Of a stretch of DNA of 64,000 bases, positions 1-8,833 are shown piece by piece. The DNA comes from Chitinophaga varians. Its GTDB lineage: Bacteria; Bacteroidota; Bacteroidia; Chitinophagales; Chitinophagaceae. Under the pieces are notes generated by a model. It made no database searches. It was not told the origin of the DNA and worked only from the letters and a program-made list of their open reading frames with translations. The number at the start of each line of letters is the position of its first letter. The first letter of the stretch is position 1. The DNA lies in assembly GCF_012641275.1 (NCBI RefSeq), contig NZ_JABAIA010000002.1:1736001-1800000 (forward strand), written 5' to 3'. Position numbers and translations under genes: made by a program.

Positions 1-183
1 TACAGCTATGGGGGTTTCTTCTTTTTTGCATTGTATGGGAAAGAAGCATGCCGGGCTATTTGTGGGGCAATGGGTAGCACCATTTCTGTTGTTTGGTATT
101 TACAACAAAATCGTTAAAACCCAGGGACACGACTAATAGATGGGGTAGGGTTGATGACCCTGTGACGATGGTGTTGTAATTGT

Positions 184-211
184 CAGGGCCGTCTTTTAAA
201 AGGCGGCCCTG
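184..211 (-). terminator. Hairpin terminator after WG/Sel1 gene
   Basis: Arms 184-191 and 204-211 are perfectly complementary (8 bp), and complementarity continues inward through T/A-rich bases. The hairpin starts 8 nt beyond the stop of the minus-strand gene that ends at 219. The plus-strand side is followed by TTTT, so it may work in both directions. Confidence 0.5.
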
Positions 212-218
212 TTTTATA

Positions 219-2660
219 TCATCCGGGGATGTCCAGTCCGGCATCGCGGGCCTGTTGTTCGTACTGGCGTGCCCGTGTTTCGTCTTTTACGTCTTCGTTG
301 TAGAGATACATGCGGCGCAGTTCCAGGAGTGCATCGTCCATTCCCAACTCCACGGCTTTCATATAGTGGGAGAGTGCCTTACGGGCGTCTGTTTTTACAC
401 CTTGTCCCAGTTCATAAAGCCGGGCCATATTGAAGGCGCAGTATTCGTCTTTGTTTTTAATGCCACTGCGATAGGCGTCTACTGCGTTTTTATAGTCTTC
501 GGCCACTTCGAAGAGCGTACCTACGTAGTTATAACAATCAATACCTAACCTGCTCGCATATACGAAGTGTTTTAGCGCCTGCTGATCATCTTTCGGCACT
601 TTAATACCTTCATAGTACAACATACCCAGGTTGTAATGTGCGTAGGGTACATGCTGTGACGCTGCTTGCTGGTATAGTTCCAGCGCTTTGCGAATGTCGG
701 GAGAGGTGCCGGTGCCATACTGATAGCAGTTGCCGAGCCCGTTGGCAGCATGGGGTGAACCGGCCGCCACGCCACGGGCGTACCATTCAAATGCGGCTAT
801 GTCATCGGTGTAACCTTCGATAGCCTCATAGATATAACCCAGGTCGCTCATCGCGTCTTTGCTGCCTTTATCGGCAGCCGCTTTAAACAAACGTACCGCC
901 TCTTCGTATTGCTGTGCCTCGAGCGCCGCAGATCCTCTTTCATGCAACAGGTCTGCCGGAAGGTCGTCGCCGGCCAGCCGGGCAAGGGCATCCAGCATTT
1001 CTTCCGAATAACGGTAACGTGTATCTTCACCCAGTATGGCTGAAATATCGGCCGTTGTCAGCGAGGTTACCCCGCCGTCGTGATGGATGGAAAACGCGCC
1101 GTCAGCATTAACTGCAAGAGTGTCCCATTCATTGGTATCATGCCAGGTAAATTCCCGGGCAATCACATCATAGGCCGGTGGTATGATCACATCATGTTGG
1201 CTTACGAACAGCCCTGTTTTACCGTTTTGCGTAAGCAGACAGGCATATTCTCCGATGGATTCAATTTCTATGGGAGACAACGGGACCTGCCAGCCTTTAT
1301 TCAGGGAATAGATACCACTGTTCCTGCCCTGTCGTACCACGACGGTCCCACCCATTAGCACCTCCAGTTCATCATAGATGATCGGTAGCAATTCCTTTCC
1401 TTCCGGGCTAAAAAGACCACATTGTTTGCTGGGTTTGTAGCGGATGAAAAGAAGGAGGGAGTCGTCCTTGCAGGTACCGCCCCATTGTACTTCGTCGATG
1501 CTGTCATCGCCGATGCGGGTGAAGCCGGCTGTATAGTAGTGACTTTTATTGGTATCGGAATGGCGTGCGGAAATGATCTGTACCCCCGAGAAGTCTGACA
1601 GTTCAATGTCCTGCGCGAACACCATGGGCAGGAGCTGGTTGCCTGCGGCGTCAACGACGCCATAGCGCTCTTCCCTGCCCACGATATATAACAACGGTGT
1701 TTCAGAAAGGTAAAAGATATCATCGTAGCCGTTAGCCGGGAGAGCATTCCCCGGTACAACGATATACATCTGCGTACCTGATTTTACCAGGGCCTGACCG
1801 CTAACCACGTCGTACGCCTCATCATAGGCCAATCCGGAAACCAGTTGCCCCTGCCGGTTTACATAGCCCCATTTGCCTTCCCGGCTAACGATCGCGAAGT
1901 CTTCATTTTCCGGAAAGATAAATACTTCGTCGTATGCCGCAGGTATCACCACCTGACCGTCCACTTTCAGGCCGGTGAGCCCATTTTCAGTGAATGCTAT
2001 CTGGTTGGAATCTTCTTCTTCAGCCTCATAATAGCCCGACTGGATGACATCCCAACCGTAACCATAGGCGCTGGTACTAAAAAAGTCCCGGAAGGTTTTG
2101 AAGTGATAAGGGTTGTGCTGCACATCAGGGCATTCGTTGAGCAGCAGCGGATCATTGGCGGCAATAGCCGCTTCTATGGCGGCATTGGTGTCTTTGATCT
2201 GCTTCAGCAGTTCTGCAGCCTGTTCTTCATGGGGCTCATCGCTCATGTTGAACACGTCCCACGCATCCAGGTGGAAGCTGTCATGACCGGCTTTATTTTC
2301 CAGGAAATTAAAGATGTTTTCTTTAGCATCCCGGAAAGCTGCCGGATCATCGGTGAGCACGCCGGCATGGATATCGATGAAATCGTATAGCCTTTTCAGT
2401 GCGCTAATGCCTGCCGGGGCATCGGCATAGAGGCCGCCGTTTTGCCCGTTGTAAACGGGAATGCCCAGGTAAGGGCGACCGGCAAATAAAGGATGGAGGA
2501 AAAAAGGAAATTCATACTTCCACTCCATCAGCGTGATGCTGTGGCCATCATGGCCGCCGATAACAGGCAACATACTTTCCAAAGTGCCGTCAACCGCAGT
2601 TTCCGGAGCGGGGCGGTTTACTTCGTTGTCCAGGTTGTAGAGGTAGATACGGTGCGACAT
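219..2660 (-). CDS. WG-repeat and Sel1-repeat protein
   Basis: This 813-residue protein has no signal peptide and is probably cytoplasmic. Residues 1 to about 225 match nothing I recognise. Residues about 225-520 carry WG-type repeats (for example GKWGYVNRQG followed by AYDE). Residues about 570-805 are Sel1-like repeats with the usual GxxY and A..Y/F alternation (for example AMSDLGYIYEA and AHYNLGMLYYEG). Both repeat classes are protein-interaction scaffolds in other proteins, so a scaffold role is likely, but no partner is visible. The ATG at 2660 is divergent from the DUF4180 gene. The fusion of the two repeat types is the notable feature. Specific function unknown. Confidence 0.85.
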   Translation of the reverse strand: MSHRIYLYNLDNEVNRPAPETAVDGTLESMLPVIGGHDGHSITLMEWKYEFPFFLHPLFAGRPYLGIPVYNGQNGGLYADAPAGISALKRLYDFIDIHAGVLTDDPAAFRDAKENIFNFLENKAGHDSFHLDAWDVFNMSDEPHEEQAAELLKQIKDTNAAIEAAIAANDPLLLNECPDVQHNPYHFKTFRDFFSTSAYGYGWDVIQSGYYEAEEEDSNQIAFTENGLTGLKVDGQVVIPAAYDEVFIFPENEDFAIVSREGKWGYVNRQGQLVSGLAYDEAYDVVSGQALVKSGTQMYIVVPGNALPANGYDDIFYLSETPLLYIVGREERYGVVDAAGNQLLPMVFAQDIELSDFSGVQIISARHSDTNKSHYYTAGFTRIGDDSIDEVQWGGTCKDDSLLLFIRYKPSKQCGLFSPEGKELLPIIYDELEVLMGGTVVVRQGRNSGIYSLNKGWQVPLSPIEIESIGEYACLLTQNGKTGLFVSQHDVIIPPAYDVIAREFTWHDTNEWDTLAVNADGAFSIHHDGGVTSLTTADISAILGEDTRYRYSEEMLDALARLAGDDLPADLLHERGSAALEAQQYEEAVRLFKAAADKGSKDAMSDLGYIYEAIEGYTDDIAAFEWYARGVAAGSPHAANGLGNCYQYGTGTSPDIRKALELYQQAASQHVPYAHYNLGMLYYEGIKVPKDDQQALKHFVYASRLGIDCYNYVGTLFEVAEDYKNAVDAYRSGIKNKDEYCAFNMARLYELGQGVKTDARKALSHYMKAVELGMDDALLELRRMYLYNEDVKDETRARQYEQQARDAGLDIPG

Positions 2661-2783
2661 GACATGATTATTATTTTCTTTCAGGCACTGATGTGCGGCT
2701 GGTTAACAAGGAGGCAAGTTGGCGTATTTTCGGGCATCTTCCAAAAAAAATCTATCTTGCTGTCTGTTAAAATTCAGAGAGAA

Positions 2784-3143
2784 ATGACCCTGGCTATTCA
2801 CGAAACCGGTACCGTACGCATTGCTGAAGTGATTTCAGATAAAATACTGATCAACAACCCCGAGGAAGCATTGCAATTAATTGTTGATGTACACTACCAG
2901 GATTTCGATAAGATGATGATACATGAAAAGAACATCATACCCGGTTTCTTTGACCTGAAAACCGGTATCGCCGGTGAAGTGCTGCAAAAGTTTATTAACT
3001 ATCATATGCAACTGAGCATTATCGGCGATTTCGAAAAATATCCCGGCAAGAGCATCCGTGATTTTATTTATGAAAGCAATAAGGGCCGGCATATTAGTTT
3101 TGTGCCGACAGTGGAGCAGGCGCTGGAGAAGCTACGAAAATAA
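2784..3143 (+). CDS. DUF4180 domain protein
   Basis: The product is about 119 residues, beginning MTLAIHETGTVRIAEV, and resembles the DUF4180 family of small proteins of unknown role. The frame is open further upstream, but that extension runs across the divergent gene's start region and has no family similarity, so I chose the ATG at 2784. The C-terminal half has the sequence DFIYESNKG followed by an amphipathic helix (VEQALEKLRK). In other genomes such genes are often single cytosolic genes near regulators. Family assignment is from memory and function is unknown. Confidence 0.7.
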   Translation: MTLAIHETGTVRIAEVISDKILINNPEEALQLIVDVHYQDFDKMMIHEKNIIPGFFDLKTGIAGEVLQKFINYHMQLSIIGDFEKYPGKSIRDFIYESNKGRHISFVPTVEQALEKLRK

Positions 3144-3187
3144 AATAGCCCGCTGGCGTTGCATGAAAGATATAAAAACAACTATAA

Positions 3188-3748
3188 ATGGATAACTGGG
3201 AGGTTTCTGAAAAGCACCGCAAATTTTTACTGGAGGTACGTTTCGCAGGAAAAGTTTATTATACCGTTCAGGGCGCCGATACATCAGATAAGTCCTATGA
3301 TGATAAATGGTTAACAGACACAGAAGGCAAGATACTGCTGTTTTCCTCTCCGGATGATCTGTACACGGAAATCATGCGGATGGATGAGATATTTGACAAA
3401 ACGGAGATGCGGGCATGGGCCGTTGCGAGGTTGGATGACTATGAACCGTACGCTGTCGTGGACCTGGATTTGTTGGAGAACGCGCAGCTGCAACTGGTGA
3501 ACAGAGAGCTGATAAGCGCTATTTATATCACCTTAGGGTTGTTGAAAGACTATGTTATCCAGGTAGATGACGTGATGATGTTGTTGCTGTTGGAAGATAG
3601 TGTAACAGTACGTTTTCTTGATGATTGGGCTGATTATATCGTTTGGGGTAAAAAAATGTCTGCAAAATTAGAGATAGATAAGACACTGTTTCCCCTGTTA
3701 AAAGCGCTTTATTCGCAATTGTCAGAAAAGATAAAAATTCACCGGTGA
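3188..3748 (+). CDS. Hypothetical protein, soluble
   Basis: A 186-residue acidic protein with no signal peptide or transmembrane segment. I do not recognise a family. It is rich in Asp/Glu and Leu, with a Leu-rich stretch near residues 115-140 (VMMLLLLEDSV). It lies 44 bp after the DUF4180 gene and 12 bp before the membrane protein gene that follows, so it is probably co-transcribed with the latter. The pairing of a soluble and a small membrane protein could suggest a paired function, but nothing in the sequence defines it. Confidence 0.65.
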   Translation: MDNWEVSEKHRKFLLEVRFAGKVYYTVQGADTSDKSYDDKWLTDTEGKILLFSSPDDLYTEIMRMDEIFDKTEMRAWAVARLDDYEPYAVVDLDLLENAQLQLVNRELISAIYITLGLLKDYVIQVDDVMMLLLLEDSVTVRFLDDWADYIVWGKKMSAKLEIDKTLFPLLKALYSQLSEKIKIHR

Positions 3749-3760
3749 TGTATTAATCAT

Positions 3761-4294
3761 ATGAAGAAAAATGCTACAGCAGATAAGTTGTCAAAGCTTG
3801 CGGAGAACCATACAGCAGGTAATCCCGTATTTATCCGGGAGGCTGGTCAGCTGTTGGTAGTGTCCTCCTTTTCTTCCGGTAGAATAATCATGTTGATCCT
3901 GATGATTATATTCTTATTGCTTTGTAGTTGGCGTATTTGTCAAACGGCAACGATAGGAATTGTCTGGTTTGTTTTTCCTGCTATGCTGTTATTCTTTGTG
4001 ATGGCGTTGTGGATTGATCTGGATGCGGTGAGTAGTGTAAATATCAACCTGAAAAGTAAAGAGCTGGTCGTTCGAAAGAGACTGTTTCTTTATTCCGAAC
4101 AACGTTTTTATGTCCACGATATCCAGGAAATCAGGAGGGAAAAATCGATGGTCCGGGTGCCTTATAATGTATGGTGTTTGTCTGTATTGCTTCGTAGCGG
4201 GAAGAAGCTCAGGTTGGCGGTTGGGCGGCAGGAGGGCCGTCTGGAAAAGATGGCAGACGTACTGAATGAATTAGGTTATCGAACTAAAACATGA
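3761..4294 (+). CDS. Two-helix membrane protein, PH-like tail
   Basis: A 177-residue protein. Two adjacent hydrophobic helices (about residues 44-62 and 68-88) precede a soluble region with alternating strands and Lys/Arg residues (SVNINLKSKELVVRKRL, then LSVLLRSGKKLRLAVG). This layout resembles bacterial PH-like membrane-anchored domains, but the match is by pattern only. It starts 12 bp after the preceding gene and is probably in the same transcript. Function unknown. Confidence 0.6.
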   Translation: MKKNATADKLSKLAENHTAGNPVFIREAGQLLVVSSFSSGRIIMLILMIIFLLLCSWRICQTATIGIVWFVFPAMLLFFVMALWIDLDAVSSVNINLKSKELVVRKRLFLYSEQRFYVHDIQEIRREKSMVRVPYNVWCLSVLLRSGKKLRLAVGRQEGRLEKMADVLNELGYRTKT

Positions 4295-4507
4295 GGATGG
4301 AACACTGATTTCTGCATATTTTCCCTGCCTTATCCCGACAGCGTGAGTTGGATAGAAAGGCCATTGGATGAACCATAACCAGCTATTAACACTAAATAAC
4401 ATTCCTCACCCCACTCTGGCACGCTTTTATCATTATTACCTCCAGGAACCCGAACTGCTGCAGGGTTTGAGGGAACCGCCAATGCATCACAACAAAAGTT
4501 TATGATT

Positions 4508-4648
4508 ATGAAAACGTTAAAGTTCATCGTCATAGCGCTGGTGTTGGTGGGAGGATTAAGTAGTTGCCTGGTGGTCCATGACCGCCCGGGATATTACCAC
4601 CGCCCGTATTACCATCATCATTACTATGGACACTACTGGTACAGGTAA
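4508..4648 (+). CDS. Small His/Tyr-rich lipoprotein
   Basis: A 46-residue ORF. The N-terminus is a lipoprotein signal (MKTLKFIVIALVLVGGLSSC) with a lipobox ending LSSC at residue 20. The mature part is about 26 residues and strikingly rich in His and Tyr (RPYYHHHYYGHYWYR), a composition that can bind metal ions. An in-frame ATG two codons earlier (4502) is an alternative start. The gene stands alone and ends at a hairpin. Similar tiny His/Tyr-rich lipoproteins occur in Bacteroidota, but I know of no assigned function. The lipobox makes it more likely real than its length alone would. Confidence 0.6.
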   Translation: MKTLKFIVIALVLVGGLSSCLVVHDRPGYYHRPYYHHHYYGHYWYR

Positions 4649-4699
4649 AAAGACGGGGATACTGTGACTGGCTTCCCCGACTTTATCTCCTTTTTTAAG
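4649..4699. terminator. Bidirectional hairpin terminator
   Basis: CGGGGA (after AAAGA) and TCCCCG (before ACTTT) form a 6-bp stem extended by AAAG/CTTT across an A:A mismatch. It lies just after the small lipoprotein stop and before the convergent thioredoxin stop. A T-rich run (CCTTTTTT) follows on the plus strand. Confidence 0.4.
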
Positions 4700-4732
4700 A
4701 TTTCTGTAGTCACAGAAACCAACCATTGAGAT

Positions 4733-5020
4733 TTACAGCTTGCCGGACAGCGCTGATCCCAGCGCTGTTTTGAGTTCCTGTTCAGACAGTACGCCGGTAT
4801 GGCGCCATATTTCCGTGTTGTCTTTTATGAGCACCAGGGTGGGCACGGCCATTATATGAAAACGGCTGGCCAGGTCTTCTTCCTGGTCAATATCAATACG
4901 GCTCACCTGAAGCTGGTTATTCATTTTGGTTTCCACCGCGTTGACGATGGGCGTCAGCACTTTGCACGGGTAACACCAGGTGGCAAAGAACTGTAGTAGC
5001 GTTGCGTGTTGCTGGCTCAT
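4733..5020 (-). CDS. Thioredoxin family protein
   Basis: A 95-residue protein with a thioredoxin fold: active site WCYPCK at residues 15-20 (Cys16 and Cys19) and the cis-proline motif AVPT near residue 60. There is no signal peptide, so it is cytoplasmic. It is slightly shorter than classical thioredoxin (about 105 residues). CYPC differs from the usual CGPC; the central dipeptide tunes redox potential, so it may have a specialised partner. It lies 91 bp downstream of an AraC regulator and an ArsR-rhodanese gene on the same strand, which suggests a thiol or sulfur stress role. Confidence 0.85.
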   Translation of the reverse strand: MSQQHATLLQFFATWCYPCKVLTPIVNAVETKMNNQLQVSRIDIDQEEDLASRFHIMAVPTLVLIKDNTEIWRHTGVLSEQELKTALGSALSGKL

Positions 5021-5111
5021 ATCATCTCATTTTTATACCAGCAAAATTAGGTGGGTGGCTGCGGCAACCGTGATACTTTCCGTCGGCATTTTAGTACAAA
5101 CGGCAGTTTTT

Positions 5112-6077
5112 TTAATGCCCATGATGCCGGTGGCCATGGCGGTACTGCATGGGCGTGATGCCTGTATGTTTTTTGAAGAAACGGCAGAAATACGATTGGT
5201 CGGCGAAGTTGAGATGACTCGCAATGTCTGCAATACTCTCGCTGCTTTGTATCAGCTGTGCTTTGGCTTCCGTGATCAGTTGCCGGTGGATAAAGCTGCT
5301 GGCCGGATTCCCCGTGATTTCTTTGACGGTGTCATTCAGGTGATGCGGATTTACAAACAGCAGTTTGGCATAGTCCGATACTTGTTTGTATTCGTGATAA
5401 TGTTTAGTGACGAGGTTCTTAAACGAGGCTACCAGCTGCTCTTTGCGGGGCATGTGCGGATCGGCTTCGCTGTGCAGCGCCAGGAATATCCGCTCTGTTT
5501 CTATCAATAATACGTTGAGGTATAAACGTACCAGCAGGTCGTCGTTGAATGTCTGCCGGTTACAATATTCTTTCCTTAACTTGTTGAACAGGTCCGCCAC
5601 CATTTCGGTTTCAGCGGAAGACAAACGGATAAACGGTTTTTTATCGTGCTGAAAGAAAGGGTATTGGTGCAGCTTGACCTGATTTTTCAAACAAAGGAGG
5701 AAATAGTCTGCGTCGAAAATACAGTGGTAACCGGTTACATCTTCGCTCCAGTGGTGAATCGCATGCAGCTGGCTTTCGGGAATAAAGTACAGCACTCCCG
5801 GCTCAAAGGTATAGGTATTGTACCCGATGGTTTCCTGTACAGTGCCGCCTGTCAGTAGAATGATAGAATAAAACTTGCGGCGGGTGGCGGAGAAAGTCTT
5901 GTTTTTATGCAGACGCTTCAGTTGCTCCAGCGTGGCTATCTCGAAAAAATTGCTGGTCTGTTGCTGTGCAATATTATCGCAGGCCTCGCAGAAAGAGTGG
6001 GCGGGGCTGGACAGGTATTCCTGTTTAAAATCCTGCGGGTTGTTTACTTCCCGGAAAGTGTTTTTCAGATAACTCAT
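5112..6077 (-). CDS. AraC family transcriptional regulator
   Basis: A 321-residue protein. The C-terminal roughly 100 residues form the double helix-turn-helix of AraC/XylS proteins: first helix region around NPHHLNDTVKEITG, second around SIADIASHLNFADQSYF ending in FKKHTGITPMQYR. The N-terminal 200 residues look like a cupin-type sensor domain (TVQETIGYNTYTFEPGVLYF). It starts 5 bp after the stop of the ArsR-rhodanese gene, so the two are almost certainly co-transcribed. The effector cannot be read from the sequence. Confidence 0.88.
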   Translation of the reverse strand: MSYLKNTFREVNNPQDFKQEYLSSPAHSFCEACDNIAQQQTSNFFEIATLEQLKRLHKNKTFSATRRKFYSIILLTGGTVQETIGYNTYTFEPGVLYFIPESQLHAIHHWSEDVTGYHCIFDADYFLLCLKNQVKLHQYPFFQHDKKPFIRLSSAETEMVADLFNKLRKEYCNRQTFNDDLLVRLYLNVLLIETERIFLALHSEADPHMPRKEQLVASFKNLVTKHYHEYKQVSDYAKLLFVNPHHLNDTVKEITGNPASSFIHRQLITEAKAQLIQSSESIADIASHLNFADQSYFCRFFKKHTGITPMQYRHGHRHHGH

Positions 6078-6082
6078 CTCTT

Positions 6083-6754
6083 TTACATTGTCATAGCGGT
6101 AGGGTACCCTCTCAGTGCCCAGTCCTTGTATCCGTCATTAAATTTCCTGGCTTTATAGCCTTCCTGTATGAGCAGGTTCACAGCCTCATCTACCAGCATG
6201 CAGAGGGAACCGCGGCAGTAGGCGACGATCTCCTGTTTTTTGGACAGTTCGCGGATACGTTCCCGGAGCTGGTCCAGCGGAATGGAAATGGCCCGGTGTA
6301 TATGTCCGCGATGATACTCGTCTTCCGGCCTTACGTCCAGTACGATAACGTCGCCGGCATGCACTTTGTCCAGCAGTTCTTCTGCGGTGACCACGTCGCC
6401 GTTACGGCGTCCTTTGCGGTAGTGGTCGATCGCTTTTCTGACTTCGGTATTGTGCGCCATGCCCAGCTCCCGCAGGGATGTCCAGGCGGCGTACACATTT
6501 TCTCCGGCCAACTGATAGTGGATGTAATTGCCTTTACGGCTAATGGTCACCAGCTGCGCGTTCTTCAGTACCTGCAGGTGCTGTGATGTATTGGCGATGC
6601 TCATGCCTGTGTAGCGGGCGATGGTCTCCACTGTAAAAGGCCCCTGCGCCAAAAGGTCTATGATCTCCATGCGGTGCGGGTTGCCCAGTGCTTTCGCCGT
6701 TTTGGACAACTCTGCATAAACCGTGTCTTTGAATTTTCTCGCAGCTGTTTTCAT
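6083..6754 (-). CDS. ArsR-type regulator fused to rhodanese domain
   Basis: A 223-residue two-domain protein. Residues about 10-95 are an ArsR/SmtB winged helix (recognition region SIANTSQHLQVLKNAQLV). Residues about 118-222 are a rhodanese-like domain with active-site loop YCRGSLC (Cys180, plus Cys185). ArsR-rhodanese fusions are known and usually linked to sulfur, persulfide or metal(loid) responses. The metal-binding ELCVCDL motif of classical ArsR is absent, so the rhodanese cysteines are the more likely sensor (inference). A perfect inverted repeat sits 23 bp before the start codon and is a good autoregulatory site. Confidence 0.9.
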   Translation of the reverse strand: MKTAARKFKDTVYAELSKTAKALGNPHRMEIIDLLAQGPFTVETIARYTGMSIANTSQHLQVLKNAQLVTISRKGNYIHYQLAGENVYAAWTSLRELGMAHNTEVRKAIDHYRKGRRNGDVVTAEELLDKVHAGDVIVLDVRPEDEYHRGHIHRAISIPLDQLRERIRELSKKQEIVAYCRGSLCMLVDEAVNLLIQEGYKARKFNDGYKDWALRGYPTAMTM

Positions 6755-6777
6755 AAGGTATAAAAATACGGAAAAAT

Positions 6778-6807
6778 CAACTATTCAAGAGTTTTATTGA
6801 ATAGTTG
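6778..6807. promoter_or_regulatory. Inverted repeat, likely ArsR-type operator
   Basis: The 11-nt arms CAACTATTCAA (6778-6788) and TTGAATAGTTG (6797-6807) are perfectly complementary, with an 8-nt spacer. The repeat lies between the divergent ArsR-rhodanese gene (start 6754) and the ATP-grasp gene (start 6843). ArsR-family dimers bind such A/T-rich palindromes next to their own promoters. It could control both genes. The binding protein is inferred. Confidence 0.55.
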
Positions 6808-6842
6808 TGCTACTGTCTGCTTTTTACTAATTTCCGGGAGAT

Positions 6843-7553
6843 ATGTTACCAATATTATTAATTCCTGAAAAGACAGATGTGGAGTTGGACGCAGTGGCGG
6901 CCGCATGGGCTGACAGGGGCGGGGAAGTCCGCCGCTTGGGTAAATACTGGGTTCGCGATGAAACGATCGCCGGACGGCCCGTGGCGGTGTATGGCAATCA
7001 GGCTTTTGCTTTTGTGTTGGCACAACTGTATGGCGCTGAACTATTGTCGCCGGATGATACGCTGATTACCCGGTTAGGCGTCCGTTGGAGCCGGCGGACT
7101 ATTTCGCTGCGCGAAGCAGGCGCCCTGCGGGAGACGGATTTCCCTATTTTTGTAAAACCTGTTATCCCAAAAATGTTCAGGCCCGGCATCTTTAATACGC
7201 TGGCCGATTTCCGGGAGGCAACGGGCACACTGCCTCCGGAGGAAGCAGTAATGATGTCGTCCGTCGTTTCGCCCATTATAGCCGAAGCCCGTTGTTTTGT
7301 GCTGAACGGCCAGGTGAAAGACATCGCGCTGTATGAGGGGGAAGCCGACCTGTTCGCCGGAGAAGCATTTGTTAACGCCTTTCTGCAGCATCATGCCGGC
7401 GATTTGCCGGCCGCCGTTGTTGTGGATATCGCCTGTTCTCCGCAAACAGGCTGGTTTGTGCTCGAGTTCAACGCCAGCTGGGGCGCAGGCCTTAACTCCT
7501 GTGATGCTGCCCTGGTGGTGGATTGTATTACTGCTGCTACCGTGCCTGCATGA
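6843..7553 (+). CDS. ATP-grasp domain protein
   Basis: A 236-residue protein with the C-terminal signature of a small ATP-grasp ligase family (WFVLEFNASWGAG near residues 203-215, where Glu and Asn would hold the metal-ATP). A conserved-looking FVKPVIPKMF segment is near residue 105 and EARCFVLNGQ near residue 145. Such stand-alone ATP-grasp proteins (DUF4343-like) join a carboxylate to an amine or thiol, but the substrate is unknown. It is divergent from the ArsR-rhodanese gene and converges on the MFS gene with only 18 bp between stops. Confidence 0.75.
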   Translation: MLPILLIPEKTDVELDAVAAAWADRGGEVRRLGKYWVRDETIAGRPVAVYGNQAFAFVLAQLYGAELLSPDDTLITRLGVRWSRRTISLREAGALRETDFPIFVKPVIPKMFRPGIFNTLADFREATGTLPPEEAVMMSSVVSPIIAEARCFVLNGQVKDIALYEGEADLFAGEAFVNAFLQHHAGDLPAAVVVDIACSPQTGWFVLEFNASWGAGLNSCDAALVVDCITAATVPA

Positions 7554-7571
7554 TATGGCTATACGAAAAAG

Positions 7572-8789
7572 CTACCGTGCTGACCGCCGAAACCCTTTCA
7601 GCAACAGTAAAAGCCCGCATACTGTCAGTACCGCTGCTATCAGATAGGGCATGCCGGGAAAATACACCGGTGAGGTACGCGCCGTGGCCCAGGCGAAGCT
7701 GCTGGTCAGCAGCGGCGGTGCCAGCAGCGTGGTTAGTCCCATGAGGCTGCCCAGGCCACCCTGCAGCTCACCCTGTTCATTGTCGGGCATGGCGCCGGTG
7801 ACAATACTCTGCATTGCGGTGCCCTGTATGCTGCCGGCGATGTAAATAATGAGGGCGGGCAGCAATACCCACTGCCATCCGGCAAAAGCGAACAACAGGT
7901 AACCAATGGTCATACATAGCAGTCCGATAATGGCCATCTGCCGGTCACTGAGCCGGGTAGTCAATGCGCTTACCAGCCATGTTTGTGACAGGATGGACAA
8001 GACACCGATTAAAGCCAGTGAATAACCCACCAGCTGGTTGCTCCAACAGAATTTTTCTATGGTGAAGAAAGCCCACACGCTCTCCATGCTGTGTGTGGCG
8101 AAAGATACCAGCAGCATAGACAGTATCAGTGATTTGACCAGCGGAAAGCGCGTCAGGTACCGCAAAGCGCCCAGCGGATTGGCCCTCTTCCAGTCAAAAG
8201 CCCGGCGTTTCGCCACCGGCAGGGATTCAGGGAAAAAGGAATATCCCAGCAGGAAATTGAAGAAGCTGAGCGCTGCCGCTGCGATGAAGGGCATATGTGT
8301 GCCCCACCGTCCCAGTGATCCGCCCAGCACCGGACCGATGATGAAGCCGAGGCCAAAGGCGGCATTGATCAACCCGTAATAGCGGGTACGGTTCTCGCTG
8401 GTGCTGATATCGGCCACACAGGCGGAGGCAACGGCGTAGCTGGCGCCGGTGATGCCCGCAATGGCGCGGCCTGCAAATAACCAAAGCACATTGGGCGCAA
8501 CGGCGAGGAACAAACAATCAACAGAAAAGCCCAACAGGGAAAACAGCAACACCGGCCGCCTGCCGTAACGGTCGCTTAGTCCGCCCAGCACCGGTGCAAA
8601 TACAAATTGCATGGAGGCATAGGCAAAAGCCAGCCAGCCACCGTAACGGGCTGCTGTACTGATGTCGGCATGAAGCAGTTCGCGGAGCAACTGGGGAAGT
8701 ACCGGGAAAATCAAACCAAAACCGGCAGTGTCTATCACTACCACCAGCACGATGAATAGCAAACGGGAAGGATGATATGCAGATTGCAT
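7572..8789 (-). CDS. MFS exporter, TetA-like
   Basis: A 405-residue, 12-helix major facilitator protein. The N-terminal helix with VVVIDTAGFGLIFPVLP and the loop 2-3 motif GGLSDRYGRRPVLL are typical of TetA/TCR-type drug:proton antiporters. Helix 5 carries GFIIGPVLGG (antiporter motif C type). It sits in the inner membrane and likely exports a drug or small hydrophobic compound. It has a consensus promoter and a 117-nt leader with an intrinsic-terminator hairpin, suggesting induction by attenuation. The substrate cannot be told from the sequence; tetracycline is not specifically indicated. Confidence 0.88.
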   Translation of the reverse strand: MQSAYHPSRLLFIVLVVVIDTAGFGLIFPVLPQLLRELLHADISTAARYGGWLAFAYASMQFVFAPVLGGLSDRYGRRPVLLFSLLGFSVDCLFLAVAPNVLWLFAGRAIAGITGASYAVASACVADISTSENRTRYYGLINAAFGLGFIIGPVLGGSLGRWGTHMPFIAAAALSFFNFLLGYSFFPESLPVAKRRAFDWKRANPLGALRYLTRFPLVKSLILSMLLVSFATHSMESVWAFFTIEKFCWSNQLVGYSLALIGVLSILSQTWLVSALTTRLSDRQMAIIGLLCMTIGYLLFAFAGWQWVLLPALIIYIAGSIQGTAMQSIVTGAMPDNEQGELQGGLGSLMGLTTLLAPPLLTSSFAWATARTSPVYFPGMPYLIAAVLTVCGLLLLLKGFRRSAR

Positions 8790-8833
8790 ATGAATACAGG
8801 AGGTAAAAGTTGAAATAAATAAATAGAGAAAAA

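Noticed and set aside
2493..2783. Upstream extension of the DUF4180 gene
   Set aside because: The extra 97 codons run antisense through the start of the divergent WG/Sel1 gene and show no family similarity.
7572..8789. Naming the MFS gene as a tetracycline resistance determinant
   Set aside because: Family motifs support a TetA-like drug exporter, but substrate specificity within this family cannot be read from sequence.
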